DNA from: Phyllobacterium lublinensis
GTDB taxonomy: Bacteria; Pseudomonadota; Alphaproteobacteria; Rhizobiales; Rhizobiaceae
Reading direction: 5' to 3'
Assembly: GCF_020164435.1 (NCBI RefSeq)
Contig: NZ_JAIUDQ010000004.1
Coordinates: 62,001 to 126,000 of the forward strand
Length of the DNA: 64,000 nucleotides
In this document: positions 36,710 through 46,182 of the stretch, in pieces
Numbering within the stretch: position 1 is the first letter of the stretch
How the letters are laid out: each line of letters starts with the position of its first letter
Notes under the pieces: generated by a model
What the model was told of the DNA's origin: nothing
Seen by the model: the letters and a program-made list of their open reading frames with translations, nothing else
Databases searched by the model: none
Translations under genes and position numbers: made by a program

Positions 36710-36724
36710 TTGCTTGGCTTGCAA
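36710..36724. promoter_or_regulatory. Possible LysR box between lysR and mmsA
   Basis: TTGCTTGGCTTGCAA, a dyad with the T-N11-A layout (T-GCTTGGCTTGC-A) used by many LysR proteins, 55 bases from the lysR start and 66 from mmsA. Confidence 0.4.
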
Positions 36725-36790
36725 TAAATATTTTGAAGCGCGAAGATAGAACACAGAAATCCAGGGAAAATTGCAGGGAGGTTGCTCGCA

Positions 36791-38287
36791 ATGCGTGAAG
36801 TTGGACATTTTATCGGTGGCAAGCACGTCGCCGGAACGAGCGGTCGCACGACCGAGATTTTTCAGCCCATGGACGGAACCGTCCAGGGTACGGTCGCCCT
36901 GGCGACACCGGCCGAGGTCCGGGCAGCAGTCGAGAACGCAAAGGCGGCTCAGCCGGCATGGGCGGCAACCAATCCGCAGCGGCGCGTCCGCGTTATGCGC
37001 AAGTTTCTTGAACTGGTCGAAGCCGAATATGACTCCCTGGCTGAGCTTCTAGCCCGGGAGCATGGCAAGACGATCCCCGACGCCAAGGGCGACATCCAGC
37101 GCGGCCTGGAAGTCGTGGAGGTTTGCCTGGGTGCAGCGCATATGCTCAAGGGTGAATTCTCCGACAGCGCCGGTACTGGCATCGACGTCTATTCAATGCG
37201 CCAGCCGCTTGGTGTAGTAGCCGGTATAACGCCGTTCAATTTCCCTGCAATGATCCCGCTGTGGAAGGCAGGCCCCGCTATCGTTTCCGGCAATGCCTTC
37301 ATTCTGAAGCCTTCGGAGCGCGATCCAGGAGTTCCGATGCGCCTTGCTGAGCTTTTCATCGAGGCTGGCCTACCCGCGGGTATCTTCAACGTCGTCAATG
37401 GCGACAAGAGCGCAGTCGATGCGATCCTTGACGATCCGGATATCAAGGCCGTTGGCTTTGTCGGTTCTACGCCTATCGCCCAGTACATCTACAGTCGTGC
37501 GACAGCGAACGGCAAGCGCGCGCAGTGTTTCGGCGGTGCCAAGAACCACATGATCATCATGCCTGACGCTGATATGGATCAGACGGTCGATGCCTTGATT
37601 GGTGCAGGTTATGGTTCGGCCGGTGAACGCTGCATGGCGATTTCCGTCGCTGTACCTGTCGGCAAGGACACGGCCGACCGCTTGGTCGAGCGCCTTATTC
37701 CCCGTGTCGAGAGCCTGAAGGTTGGTCCATCCACCGATATGTCAGCCGATTATGGGCCCGTCGTTACCAAGCAGGCACTGGAGCGGATCCAGGGCTATGT
37801 CGATCTTGGCGTGCAGGAAGGTGCGAAGCTTGTCGTTGACGGTCGTGGCTTCAAGATGCAGGGCTACGAGAACGGCTACTACATGGGCGGCTGCCTTTTC
37901 GACCATGTGACTCCGGAGATGCGCATCTACAAGGAAGAGATCTTTGGGCCCGTCCTTGGTATCGTCCGCGCCGAGACCTATGAAGATGCAATCCGCCTGC
38001 CGAATGAACATGAATATGGCAATGGCGTGGCCATCTTCACCCGTGACGGTGACGCCGCACGTGACTTTGCCTCCCGTGTACAGGTCGGCATGGTTGGCGT
38101 GAACGTACCTATCCCTGTGCCAATTGCCTACTACACTTTCGGCGGATGGAAAGGTTCTGGCTTCGGCGATCTGAACCAGCACGGTCCCGATGCGTTCCGG
38201 TTCTACACCAAGACAAAGACCGTCACGTCGCGCTGGCCGTCAGGTGTCAAGGATGGAGCGGAATTCGTCATTCCGACAATGAAGTAG
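36791..38287 (+). CDS. mmsA: Methylmalonate-semialdehyde dehydrogenase (CoA-acylating)
   Basis: Converts methylmalonate or malonate semialdehyde, NAD and CoA to propionyl- or acetyl-CoA plus CO2. It acts at the end of valine and myo-inositol breakdown. It has 498 residues. N-terminal MREVGHFIGGKHVAGTSGR is typical, with PFNFPAMIPLWKAGPAI, GFVGSTPIAQYIY and the catalytic cysteine in GSAGERCMAIS (about residue 283). The Glu general base of other ALDHs is absent, as expected for MmsA. GGGAGG lies 9 bases before the ATG at 36791; a TTG at 36782 is too close to it. Confidence 0.95.
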   Translation: MREVGHFIGGKHVAGTSGRTTEIFQPMDGTVQGTVALATPAEVRAAVENAKAAQPAWAATNPQRRVRVMRKFLELVEAEYDSLAELLAREHGKTIPDAKGDIQRGLEVVEVCLGAAHMLKGEFSDSAGTGIDVYSMRQPLGVVAGITPFNFPAMIPLWKAGPAIVSGNAFILKPSERDPGVPMRLAELFIEAGLPAGIFNVVNGDKSAVDAILDDPDIKAVGFVGSTPIAQYIYSRATANGKRAQCFGGAKNHMIIMPDADMDQTVDALIGAGYGSAGERCMAISVAVPVGKDTADRLVERLIPRVESLKVGPSTDMSADYGPVVTKQALERIQGYVDLGVQEGAKLVVDGRGFKMQGYENGYYMGGCLFDHVTPEMRIYKEEIFGPVLGIVRAETYEDAIRLPNEHEYGNGVAIFTRDGDAARDFASRVQVGMVGVNVPIPVPIAYYTFGGWKGSGFGDLNQHGPDAFRFYTKTKTVTSRWPSGVKDGAEFVIPTMK

Positions 38288-38310
38288 CACTGACGCAAAG
38301 TCCGAATGAG

Positions 38311-38346
38311 GGGGCTGCCGCATTGCGGCGGCCCTTTCCTTTTTCA
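38311..38346 (+). terminator. Terminator after mmsA
   Basis: GGGCTGCCGC and GCGGCGGCCC form a stem with one G-T pair around a 3-base loop, followed by TTTCCTTTTTC. The T run overlaps the stop codon of the convergent GntR gene. Confidence 0.75.
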
Positions 38347-39012
38347 GGGCGCTAGTGTGCGCAGATAACTGATCAATTGCGAGGCTTGATTAGCGGCGCT
38401 TTCGGGCTCCCGCGCAATGATGGCGTCGATCAAGGCCCGGTGAGCCCCGGCCGACTGCTGCAGGCTTCCGGGTCGCTGCAGCCGGAACCAGAATCGCCGG
38501 CTATGGGTTTGGAGCGGCGAAGCGAGACGGGCCGCGAAGGGATTTTCCGCGGCATGACCAAGCACAATATCGAAAATCTTGTCGGCGATCAGGAAGCCGC
38601 CAACATCGTCGGCGGACACTGCTGCACCCATTGCGTCGGCCGCTTCCTTGAGCCGCTTGTGGTGCAAGGTGGCGCCATAATGGGCGGCATCGCGGGCAAG
38701 CACCCGTTCCACGCCTTCGCGCACATCGAGCACCCTGCTGAAGTCCTGCGGATTAAGCGCCGCAATAGCGATACCGGAACGAGGGCGGATCTCCATCAAC
38801 CCTTCCCAAGCCAGTTTTTGCACCGCTTCGCGCACCGGTGTACGCCCCATGCCGGTAATGTCGGTCAATGCGCGTTCGTTTACGATTGCGCCGGGCTCAA
38901 GCTTAAGCGTTACAATCAATTCTTCTATTTGTCTGTACGCTAAGTCCGCAAGGCTCTCGCCTGTTTGAGCAATGGGGTGAACGGCCGTTTGATGCATAGG
39001 TCGATCTTTCAT
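38344..39012 (-). CDS. GntR-family regulator with FCD domain, probable hydroxyproline regulator
   Basis: Regulator of 222 residues. The DNA-binding head (about 20-90) is LADLAYRQIEELIVTLKLEPG, then GMGRTPVREAVQKLAWEGLM. The FCD domain (95-215) has LDVREGVERVLARDAAHY, with the His/Asp metal positions seen in FadR-like proteins. It is divergent from the hydroxyproline genes, like HypR of Sinorhizobium meliloti, a repressor of hyp genes. Neither possible start (39012, or 38997 at MHQTAV) has a strong ribosome site. Confidence 0.87.
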   Translation of the reverse strand: MKDRPMHQTAVHPIAQTGESLADLAYRQIEELIVTLKLEPGAIVNERALTDITGMGRTPVREAVQKLAWEGLMEIRPRSGIAIAALNPQDFSRVLDVREGVERVLARDAAHYGATLHHKRLKEAADAMGAAVSADDVGGFLIADKIFDIVLGHAAENPFAARLASPLQTHSRRFWFRLQRPGSLQQSAGAHRALIDAIIAREPESAANQASQLISYLRTLAP

Positions 39013-39022
39013 TCTAAAGCGA

Positions 39023-39062
39023 TTGACAGCAATAAGTGGTACAGATATATTAGTGATATATC
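39023..39062 (+). promoter_or_regulatory. Promoter of the hydroxyproline operon with overlapping operator
   Basis: TTGACA (39023-39028), 17-base spacer, TATATT (39046-39051). A dyad, GATATAT-TAGTG-ATATATC (39044-39062), covers the -10 box and the likely start site and ends 4 bases before the ribosome site. This is the expected place for repression by the divergent GntR protein. Confidence 0.65.
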
Positions 39063-39078
39063 AAGAAGGAGCAGAGAC

Positions 39079-39972
39079 ATGTGGTCAGGTGTTTTCCCAG
39101 CAGTAACGAGCAAGTTCACACAGGATGATAGTCTCGATCACGGAGAAATGGAACGTTGCTTCTCGCTCCTGATGGACGCCGGCTGTGACGGCCTGATCGT
39201 TGCCGGTTCCCTCGGGGAAGGCCCGATGTTGAGCCACGATGAAAAACTCGACGTATTGAAAACTGCGCAGAGTGTCGCCCGGGGCAAGCCTGTGCTGCTG
39301 ACAATCAACGAGGCGGCAACGCGTGATGGTGCAGCCCTCGCCAAACGTGCAGCCAAGGCCGGCGCTGACGGTCTGATGCTTGTTCCGAGCCCGATCTATC
39401 ATACCGATCCGGAAGAGACGGTGACAACGCTCAAGGCTGTCGCTGCCGCCGGAGATTTGCCCGTGATGATTTATTCGAACCGGATCGCCTATCGCGTGGA
39501 TGTGACCAACGAGATACTGGCCGAATTGGCATCGGACAAGCATTTCGTCGCCATCAAGGAGTCTTCCGACGACATCCGTCGCACGACTGATATCATCAAC
39601 ACGTTTGGCACCCATTTCGATCTTTTCACCGGAGTCGACAACCTTGCATTTGAAGCCTTGACGGCGGGTGCGATCGGTTGGGTGGCCGGTCTTGTGACTG
39701 CATTCCCCAAGGAGACAGTTGCGATCTACAAGCTGGTGCTGGCTGGCCGTTATTCGGAAGCGCTTGCAATTTATCGCTGGTTCCGCCCGCTGCTCGACCT
39801 CGACGTGTCGACATATCTTGTTCAGAACATAAAGCTTGCTGAAGTGCATGAGATCGGCACGAACGATCGCGTCCGCCTGCCGCGCCAGCCGCTGCGCGGA
39901 GAGCGCAGGGCGACTGTCGAGAAGATCGTCAAGGATGCCATCGCGTCGCGTCCGAAGTTGCCACGCCTCTAG
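39079..39972 (+). CDS. DapA-family aldolase/deaminase, probable 1-pyrroline-4-hydroxy-2-carboxylate deaminase
   Basis: Barrel enzyme of 297 residues. MWSGVFPAVTSKF begins the domain. The GxxGE loop is GSLGEGPMLSHDEK, the Tyr region is YSNRIAYRVD, and the Schiff-base lysine is in FVAIKESSDD (about residue 160). In the hydroxyproline pathway it turns 1-pyrroline-4-hydroxy-2-carboxylate into 2-oxoglutarate semialdehyde plus ammonia (HypD in S. meliloti). Neighbouring oxidase and epimerase genes support that role rather than lysine synthesis. AAGGAG lies 7 bases before the ATG at 39079. Confidence 0.85.
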   Translation: MWSGVFPAVTSKFTQDDSLDHGEMERCFSLLMDAGCDGLIVAGSLGEGPMLSHDEKLDVLKTAQSVARGKPVLLTINEAATRDGAALAKRAAKAGADGLMLVPSPIYHTDPEETVTTLKAVAAAGDLPVMIYSNRIAYRVDVTNEILAELASDKHFVAIKESSDDIRRTTDIINTFGTHFDLFTGVDNLAFEALTAGAIGWVAGLVTAFPKETVAIYKLVLAGRYSEALAIYRWFRPLLDLDVSTYLVQNIKLAEVHEIGTNDRVRLPRQPLRGERRATVEKIVKDAIASRPKLPRL

Positions 39973-39984
39973 GCCCGTTGTTCG

Positions 39985-41238
39985 ATGCGCCCACAGGCGG
40001 ATCCACATGATATAGTCGTCATCGGTGCCGGAATTGTCGGCATCGCCATTGCTGCTTGCCTCTCTGAGGCCGGCCGCAATGTTCTCGTCATCGACCGGCA
40101 AGGGATTTGCGAAGGGACGAGTGCGGGTAATGCCGGGGCTCTGGCCTTTTCCGATATCCTTCCCATGGCGTCCAAGGGAATCTTGGCAAAGGTTCCCGGC
40201 TGGCTGATGGATCCGTTGGGTCCCTTCACCATCCGGCCGTCCTATTTGCCGAAGCTCGCGCCATGGCTTTACAGGTTTTGGCGGGCCAGTCGTGCAGATA
40301 TGCTGGAGCGGACCATTGAGGCCCAAGGCGCTATGATGGGGCTGGCCGAGCCGGAAATGCTCGGGTTGATGGCACGGGCCGGACTGCGTGACATGATCCG
40401 AGAAGATGGTTCTCTTGAGCTTTATGAAAGTGAAGAGGAACTGAACACCGCCCTTCCCGGATGGATGGCGCGGAAGAGGGCAGGAATAGCCTTTGAGCAC
40501 TTGCGAGGCGAGCAGCTCGCGGCCTGTCAACCCGGATTAGCCTCCCGGTTTGTCGTGGGCACGTTCGTGCCCGGCTGGAAGACCGTGAGCGATCCCCAGC
40601 ATGTCGGCAAGGGGCTGTGGGATTACGTGCAGCGATTGGGTGCCGGGTTTGTAAAGGCGAAGGTAGACTCTGTGTCGGCGCAGAAAAACCATGCGACTGC
40701 CCATTTGAGCGATGGCAGCACGGTCAGTGCGTCAAAGCTGATCATCGCGGCCGGTGCCTGGTCGCATCGGCTGGCGAAGGAAATGGGAGATGTCATTCCC
40801 CTGGAAACCGAGCGCGGCTATAATACAACCTTGCCTGTTGGAGCGTTCGATCTGAAACGCCAGTTGATATTTTCCGGTCACGGCTTTGTCGTCACGCCGC
40901 TTGAAACAGGGGTTCGCATTGGCGGAGCCGTTGAACTCGGCGGCCTCGATCTTCCGCCAAATTACAGGCGGTCCGAGGCCATGCTGATGAAGGCGCAAAA
41001 ATTCATGCCCGGGCTCGAAACCGGAGGTGGGCGGCAGTGGATGGGATATCGCCCGTCATTACCAGACTCCTTACCGGCGATCGGGTATTCCGGCACCAGC
41101 AAGAATGTTCTTTATGCTTTCGGTCATGGCCATCTCGGTCTGACCCAGTCTGCAGCGACCGGGCGTTTGGTGACGGACCTTGTCGGTGGTAAAGAACCAT
41201 CAATTTCGATCGAACCTTTCTATCCGCAACGATTCTAG
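39985..41238 (+). CDS. FAD-dependent D-amino-acid dehydrogenase, probable D-hydroxyproline dehydrogenase
   Basis: DadA-like flavoprotein of 417 residues. The FAD-binding GxGxxG motif is IVVIGAGIVGIAIAACLSEAG at the N-terminus, followed by SAGNAGALAF. The C-terminus has NVLYAFGHGHLGLTQSAATGRL. In the hydroxyproline route it oxidises cis-4-hydroxy-D-proline to the pyrroline used by the deaminase upstream (HypO-type). It lies 12 bases after that gene and 17 before the epimerase. Confidence 0.87.
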   Translation: MRPQADPHDIVVIGAGIVGIAIAACLSEAGRNVLVIDRQGICEGTSAGNAGALAFSDILPMASKGILAKVPGWLMDPLGPFTIRPSYLPKLAPWLYRFWRASRADMLERTIEAQGAMMGLAEPEMLGLMARAGLRDMIREDGSLELYESEEELNTALPGWMARKRAGIAFEHLRGEQLAACQPGLASRFVVGTFVPGWKTVSDPQHVGKGLWDYVQRLGAGFVKAKVDSVSAQKNHATAHLSDGSTVSASKLIIAAGAWSHRLAKEMGDVIPLETERGYNTTLPVGAFDLKRQLIFSGHGFVVTPLETGVRIGGAVELGGLDLPPNYRRSEAMLMKAQKFMPGLETGGGRQWMGYRPSLPDSLPAIGYSGTSKNVLYAFGHGHLGLTQSAATGRLVTDLVGGKEPSISIEPFYPQRF

Positions 41239-41255
41239 GTCTCCAAGGGGGCAGC

Positions 41256-42257
41256 ATGGCGCGACATTCCTTTTTCTGTATCGACGGTCATACCTGCGGC
41301 AATCCGGTTCGCTTGGTCGCCGGTGGCGGGCCGAACCTTCATGGCGCGAACATGATGGAAAAGCGCGCGCACTTTTTGCGTGAGTTCGACTGGATCCGGA
41401 CCGGATTGATGTTCGAACCACGCGGACACGACATGATGTCCGGGTCGATTCTTTATCCGCCGACGCGTGACGACTGTGACGTGGCGGTGCTGTTCATCGA
41501 AACATCCGGCTGCCTCCCCATGTGCGGGCACGGGACGATCGGCACTGTGACCATGGCCATCGAACACGGGCTGATTACACCGAAGACTCCAGGCATTCTC
41601 AGGCTCGACACGCCTGCCGGGCTTGTCGTGGCCGAATATGCTCAGGAAGGACAGTACGTTTCGAGCGTTCGCATAACCAACGTTCCCTCATTTCTCTTTG
41701 CCCAGGGACTTGAGGTTGAGTGCCCTGATCTCGGGACGCTGTTAGTCGATGTCGCCTATGGAGGAAATTTCTATGCCATCGTCGATCCACAGGAGAATTT
41801 CTCCGACCTGGCGAATTATCGCGCGCTTGACCTTGTCGGCTGGAGTCCGGTTGTGCGCCAGCGCCTTAACGAGCGCTATGCATTCCAGCATCCGGAAAAG
41901 CCGGACATCAATATCCTCAGCCATATCCTCTGGACAGGTGCGCCGACTCAAGCGGGCGCCCATGCACGCAATGCCGTATTCTATGGTGACAAGGCGATCG
42001 ACCGTTCGCCCTGTGGCACGGGAACTTCCGCGCGCATGGCACAGCTGGCTGCCAAGGGTAAGCTGAACCCCGGCGACGAATTCGTGCACGAATCCATTAT
42101 CGGGTCATTGTTCCACGGCAGAGTCGAGAAAGCGGTGGAAGTGGCCGGAAAGGCTGGGATCATTCCGTCCATATCCGGCTGGGCACGCATGACCGGATAT
42201 AATACGATTTTTATCGATGACCGTGATCCCTTCGCACACGGATTTGTGGTCAAGTGA
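41256..42257 (+). CDS. 4-hydroxyproline 2-epimerase (proline racemase family)
   Basis: Cofactor-free epimerase of 333 residues. The two catalytic cysteines are in CLPMCGHGTIG (about residue 90) and RSPCGTGTSARMA (about residue 255). The N-terminus FFCIDGHTCGNPVRLVAGG is typical. It converts trans-4-hydroxy-L-proline to the cis-D form, the first step, and pairs with the dehydrogenase and deaminase. Cysteines at both sites favour an epimerase over a dehydratase. GGGGG precedes the ATG. Confidence 0.92.
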   Translation: MARHSFFCIDGHTCGNPVRLVAGGGPNLHGANMMEKRAHFLREFDWIRTGLMFEPRGHDMMSGSILYPPTRDDCDVAVLFIETSGCLPMCGHGTIGTVTMAIEHGLITPKTPGILRLDTPAGLVVAEYAQEGQYVSSVRITNVPSFLFAQGLEVECPDLGTLLVDVAYGGNFYAIVDPQENFSDLANYRALDLVGWSPVVRQRLNERYAFQHPEKPDINILSHILWTGAPTQAGAHARNAVFYGDKAIDRSPCGTGTSARMAQLAAKGKLNPGDEFVHESIIGSLFHGRVEKAVEVAGKAGIIPSISGWARMTGYNTIFIDDRDPFAHGFVVK

Positions 42258-42525
42258 CCTTTTCGAACGGGCGTCGGGAATAAGGCAAGCCTAGACAATT
42301 CGTCTAAGAAGACGGAATGCGCCGTAAATTTCGTTGCATAAGCTGCAAATTTTGGTGAAACTTTCCATTAAATGTGTGCGAGCAAATGTAACGTTGTCGT
42401 GTGTGCCAAAAAAGCAGTTGCTTTCTTTAGCGCAAACGCTAGGTGTAGGATATTGGGGCAAACGGGAACCGGATAAAAAAACCGGATAAAAAACTTCCCA
42501 ATGAAAAATGAGGGGTATCGTTGCG
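42258..42525. other. Upstream region of the liv operon
   Basis: About 268 bases with no gene. It includes a TAGCG-CAAA-CGCTA dyad near 42429-42442 and a tandem repeat just before livH. It probably contains the liv promoter, which I could not place with confidence. Confidence 0.45.
42468..42493. repeat. Perfect tandem 13-base direct repeat before livH
   Basis: ACCGGATAAAAAA occurs twice in immediate succession (42468-42480, 42481-42493), ending about 15 bases before the ribosome binding site of livH. Confidence 0.8.
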
Positions 42526-43434
42526 ATGGAGTATTTCATCCAGCAATCGATCAATGGGCTGACGCTTGGTTCAATCTACGGCCTGATCGCAATCGGTTAC
42601 ACGATGGTCTACGGGATCATCGGCATGATCAACTTCGCGCACGGCGACGTGTTCATGCTTGGCGCCTTCATGGCGATGATTATTTTCCTTGCTTTGACGA
42701 CATTCATTGGCGGCGTGCCGGTTGTTCTGGCGCTGCTTTTGATGATGGTCGTCGCCATGTTGCTGACAGGATTGTGGAGCTGGACGATCGAGCGCCTTGC
42801 CTATCGTCCGCTGCGGGGCTCATTTCGCCTCGCGCCATTGATCACTGCAATCGGCATGTCCATTGCGCTGTCGAACTTCGTGCAGGTCACGCAGGGCCCG
42901 CGCAACAAGCCGATCCCACCGCTGGTCAATGGCGGAATCACCGTTTACGGCACGAATATCACGATCGCCTACAAGCAGATGGTTATCATCATCGTCACCG
43001 CAGTCCTGCTTGCAGCGTTCTGGTATCTCGTCAATAAGACGTCTCTCGGCAGAGCCCAGCGCTCTTGCGAGCAAGACCGCAAGATGGCGGCGTTGCTCGG
43101 GATTGACGTCGACCGCACGATTTCCATGACCTTCGTCATGGGTGCCATGCTCGCAGCTGTAGCGGGTACGCTCTACCTCATGTTCTATGGCGTTATCTCC
43201 TTCACGGATGGTTTCGTACCGGGCGTCAAGGCCTTCACGGCTGCTGTCCTCGGGGGTATCGGATCATTGCCCGGTGCGGTGGTGGGTGGCTTGCTGATCG
43301 GCCTCATCGAGGCACTTTGGTCAGCCTATTTTTCCATCGACTACAAGGATGTGGCGGCATTTTCGATCCTGGCTATCGTGCTGATCTTCCTGCCGTCCGG
43401 TATTCTGGGCCGGCCTGAAGTCGAAAAGGTTTAA
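42526..43434 (+). CDS. livH: Branched-chain amino-acid ABC transporter permease LivH
   Basis: Inner-membrane permease of 302 residues with about eight hydrophobic helices. Conserved items: [42 protein letters not shown] at the N-terminus (seen as adjacent motifs), [20 protein letters not shown] (cytoplasmic loop that docks to the ATPase) and [16 protein letters not shown]. The ATG at 42526 has GAGGGG upstream; an in-frame ATG at 42508 sits at that site. With livM it forms the channel. Confidence 0.95.
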   Translation: MEYFIQQSINGLTLGSIYGLIAIGYTMVYGIIGMINFAHGDVFMLGAFMAMIIFLALTTFIGGVPVVLALLLMMVVAMLLTGLWSWTIERLAYRPLRGSFRLAPLITAIGMSIALSNFVQVTQGPRNKPIPPLVNGGITVYGTNITIAYKQMVIIIVTAVLLAAFWYLVNKTSLGRAQRSCEQDRKMAALLGIDVDRTISMTFVMGAMLAAVAGTLYLMFYGVISFTDGFVPGVKAFTAAVLGGIGSLPGAVVGGLLIGLIEALWSAYFSIDYKDVAAFSILAIVLIFLPSGILGRPEVEKV

Positions 43435-43438
43435 GCAC

Positions 43439-44842
43439 ATGAAACCTATAGTCGATATTGAGCCAAAAGAATCGGATTCCGTTTTCGCAAAAGCCTTGAA
43501 GGAAGGGCTTGTTGCAGGCGCTCTCGCTCTCGGCCTGTTTTGTTTGATCGTCGGTTTCCGTACCGAACAGAACATCCGGAACGAGCTTATTCTGACACAG
43601 CGCTGGGGCCTGCTGGCAATTTTCGTTGCCGTGGCTGCCGTTGCCCGTTTCCTCATCACTTATACAGCGCCCTGGCGGGAAGAGCGGAAGAAGACCCGGC
43701 GTGTGGTGGAAGCCAAGGAGCCATCGGCCTTCCGCAAGAGTTTCCCGAAGATCGGTCTCGGACTGTTGTTCATTTACCCGTTCCTCGTGATTCTCATTCT
43801 TGCAGCCTATAACGGTTCGATGATGGGTGGCCTGCAGGGTTCACTCAAATATGTCGACAACTTCGGCATCCAGATCCTGATCTACGTCATGTTGGCATGG
43901 GGATTGAACATCGTTGTCGGTCTCGCCGGATTGCTCGATCTCGGATATGTCGCCTTCTATGCTGTTGGCGCCTATTCATACGCTCTTCTATCAGCCCATT
44001 TCGGTTTTTCGTTCTGGCTGCTGTTGCCCATGGCGGGCATTTTCGCAGCAACCTGGGGCGTAATTCTGGGATTCCCGGTGCTGCGATTGCGCGGAGACTA
44101 TCTCGCCATTGTCACACTGGCATTCGGTGAAATCATTCGCCTCATTCTTATCAACTGGACTGTGGTGACCAAGGGGACTTTCGGCATATCCGGGATCGCC
44201 AAGGCAACTCTGTTCGGTATCCCCTTCGTGCCGGGCCCAAACGGGTTTGCGGCGCTCCTCGGCTTGCCGAACTCCGGCGTCTACTACAAGATATTCCTCT
44301 ATTATCTCATTCTGCTTCTGGCGTTGCTTACCGCATGGGTCACCATTCGGCTTCGTCGCATGCCGATCGGCCGTGCCTGGGAAGCCTTGCGCGAGGATGA
44401 GATCGCGTGCCGCTCGCTTGGCATCAATACAACGACGACGAAGCTCACGGCTTTCGCAACGGGCGCAATGTTCGGTGGGTTTGCCGGATCGTTCTTCGCT
44501 GCGCGCCAAGGCTTTGTCAGTCCCGAATCCTTCGTCTTCCTTGAATCGGCAATCATTCTTGCGATGGTCGTTCTTGGCGGCATGGGATCGCTTGTGGGTA
44601 TCGCTATCGCCGCTGCGGTCATGATCGGCGGAACGGAATTGCTGCGCGAGCTCGAATTCCTCAAGCTTGTTTTTGGTAATGATTTTACACCCGAACTCTA
44701 TCGCATGCTGCTGTTCGGCCTTGCCATGATCGTGGTCATGGTGTGGAAGCCGCGCGGCTTTGCCGGCAGCCGGGAGCCAAGTGCCTTCCTGCACAAACGC
44801 AAGATGGTATCGGGTGAATTTACGAAAGAAGGGCACGGCTGA
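43439..44842 (+). CDS. livM: Branched-chain amino-acid ABC transporter permease LivM
   Basis: Second permease, 467 residues, longer than the core 300 because of an N-terminal extension with two extra hydrophobic segments (about 20-45 and 58-75) and a basic loop. The core starts near residue 140 with [26 protein letters not shown]. The docking loop is [21 protein letters not shown]-terminal part [17 protein letters not shown]. It overlaps livG by one base (TGATG). Confidence 0.94.
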   Translation: MKPIVDIEPKESDSVFAKALKEGLVAGALALGLFCLIVGFRTEQNIRNELILTQRWGLLAIFVAVAAVARFLITYTAPWREERKKTRRVVEAKEPSAFRKSFPKIGLGLLFIYPFLVILILAAYNGSMMGGLQGSLKYVDNFGIQILIYVMLAWGLNIVVGLAGLLDLGYVAFYAVGAYSYALLSAHFGFSFWLLLPMAGIFAATWGVILGFPVLRLRGDYLAIVTLAFGEIIRLILINWTVVTKGTFGISGIAKATLFGIPFVPGPNGFAALLGLPNSGVYYKIFLYYLILLLALLTAWVTIRLRRMPIGRAWEALREDEIACRSLGINTTTTKLTAFATGAMFGGFAGSFFAARQGFVSPESFVFLESAIILAMVVLGGMGSLVGIAIAAAVMIGGTELLRELEFLKLVFGNDFTPELYRMLLFGLAMIVVMVWKPRGFAGSREPSAFLHKRKMVSGEFTKEGHG

Positions 44843-46182
44843 TGATTTCGGAAGTGCAGAACAATCCAAGCGCAATCCTGCGCGTTGAACGTCTCTCCAT
44901 GAAATTCGGTGGCCTTATCGCCATCAACGACCTGAACTTCGAGGCTAAGCGAGGGGCGATTACCGCTCTCATCGGGCCCAATGGTGCCGGCAAGACAACG
45001 GTGTTCAATTGTATCACCGGGTTCTACAAGCCGACTGAGGGAATGCTCACGCTGACCCGCCAGAACGGCGAAGAATATCTGCTGGAACGGATGGCGGATT
45101 TTGTCATCACCAAGAAAGCAAAGGTTGCCCGAACGTTCCAGAACATCCGTCTGTTCTCGGGCCTTACGGTTCTTGAGAACTTGCTGGTAGCCCAGCATAA
45201 TCCGCTGATGCTGTCGTCAGGTTTCACCGTGCTGGGCCTGCTCGGGTTTCCGACCTACAAGAAGGCTGCAGGCGACGCGATTGAAAAGGCCCGGTTCTGG
45301 CTGGAGAAGATCAATCTGGTCGATCGCGCCGATGATCCTGCAGGCGATCTGCCTTACGGTGCCCAGCGCCGTCTGGAGATTGCCCGCGCCATGTGCACGG
45401 AACCCGAGCTGCTTTGCCTGGACGAGCCGGCTGCTGGCTTGAACGCGCGTGAATCAGCGGAGCTGAACAAGCTCCTGCTCGATATTCGTGCTGAGACCGG
45501 TACGTCAATTCTGCTTATCGAACATGATATGTCGGTGGTGATGGAAATCTCCGACCACGTGGTCGTGCTCGAATATGGCACCAAGATTTCCGATGGCACG
45601 CCCGATACGGTCAAGAACGACCCGAAGGTTATTGCGGCCTATCTCGGTGTTGAGGATGAGGAAGTCGTCGAACTGATCGAACAGGCGGAAGCTGCGGGTG
45701 TCGACGACATCACGGCTGCGGTCGACCTGTTGTCGACCGAGGCACTTCACGAGATTGAAGAGGCACATCCGGATGCGGCGCCGGTTGAGCTGATACCGGC
45801 GGCAGCTATTGCGGACGGTGCGTCCTCAAAGGTGAAATCCGCTCGCAAGCCTGCCGCCAAGAAGACACAGGCAGCGCCTGCGACCAGCAAAATCAAAGCC
45901 GGATCGACGTCGAATGCACTCGAGGCGCCACGTGCTGGCAAGGCGGACAAGCTGATCCTGATCAAGGGCATCGGTCCGGTCAACGAGCGTAAACTTAACG
46001 AGCATGGCATTTTCCATTTCGACCAGATTGCCGCGTGGAAAAAGGCAGATATCGTAGCCGCCGAAGCCTACCTTGCTTTTGACGGGCGCATCGCTCGCGA
46101 GGACTGGATCGGTCAGGCAAAGAAACTGGCAAAGGAAGGCCAGGCGAAACCGGCGCAGAAGAAGACCGGAGGGGCTAAATAA
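44842..46182 (+). CDS. livG: LivG ATPase with extra C-terminal helix-hairpin-helix-like domain
   Basis: ATPase of the branched-chain importer, 446 residues against about 255 for usual LivG. Residues 1-265 hold the ATPase: Walker A LIGPNGAGKTT, signature LPYGAQRRLEIARAM, Walker B LLCLDEPAAGL. Residues about 265-370 are an acidic, then Ala/Lys-rich linker. Residues about 370-435 are a compact domain (LILIKGIGPVNERKLNEHG, then FDQIAAWKKADI and GRIAREDWIGQA). I recognise this as the HhH-like domain that rhizobia attach to several proteins, such as NuoE. No stop, frameshift or second start separates the parts. Translation is coupled to livM and livF. Confidence 0.93.
   Translation: MISEVQNNPSAILRVERLSMKFGGLIAINDLNFEAKRGAITALIGPNGAGKTTVFNCITGFYKPTEGMLTLTRQNGEEYLLERMADFVITKKAKVARTFQNIRLFSGLTVLENLLVAQHNPLMLSSGFTVLGLLGFPTYKKAAGDAIEKARFWLEKINLVDRADDPAGDLPYGAQRRLEIARAMCTEPELLCLDEPAAGLNARESAELNKLLLDIRAETGTSILLIEHDMSVVMEISDHVVVLEYGTKISDGTPDTVKNDPKVIAAYLGVEDEEVVELIEQAEAAGVDDITAAVDLLSTEALHEIEEAHPDAAPVELIPAAAIADGASSKVKSARKPAAKKTQAAPATSKIKAGSTSNALEAPRAGKADKLILIKGIGPVNERKLNEHGIFHFDQIAAWKKADIVAAEAYLAFDGRIAREDWIGQAKKLAKEGQAKPAQKKTGGAK

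Noticed and set aside
39085..40530. Long minus-strand open frame of 481 codons across the hydroxyproline genes
   Set aside because: It is antisense to two clear enzyme genes, has no family resemblance, and shows the residue bias of a shadow frame in GC-rich DNA.
42429..42442. TAGCGCAAACGCTA as a LacI-type operator
   Set aside because: The dyad is short (5 bases per arm) and no LacI-family gene is nearby.
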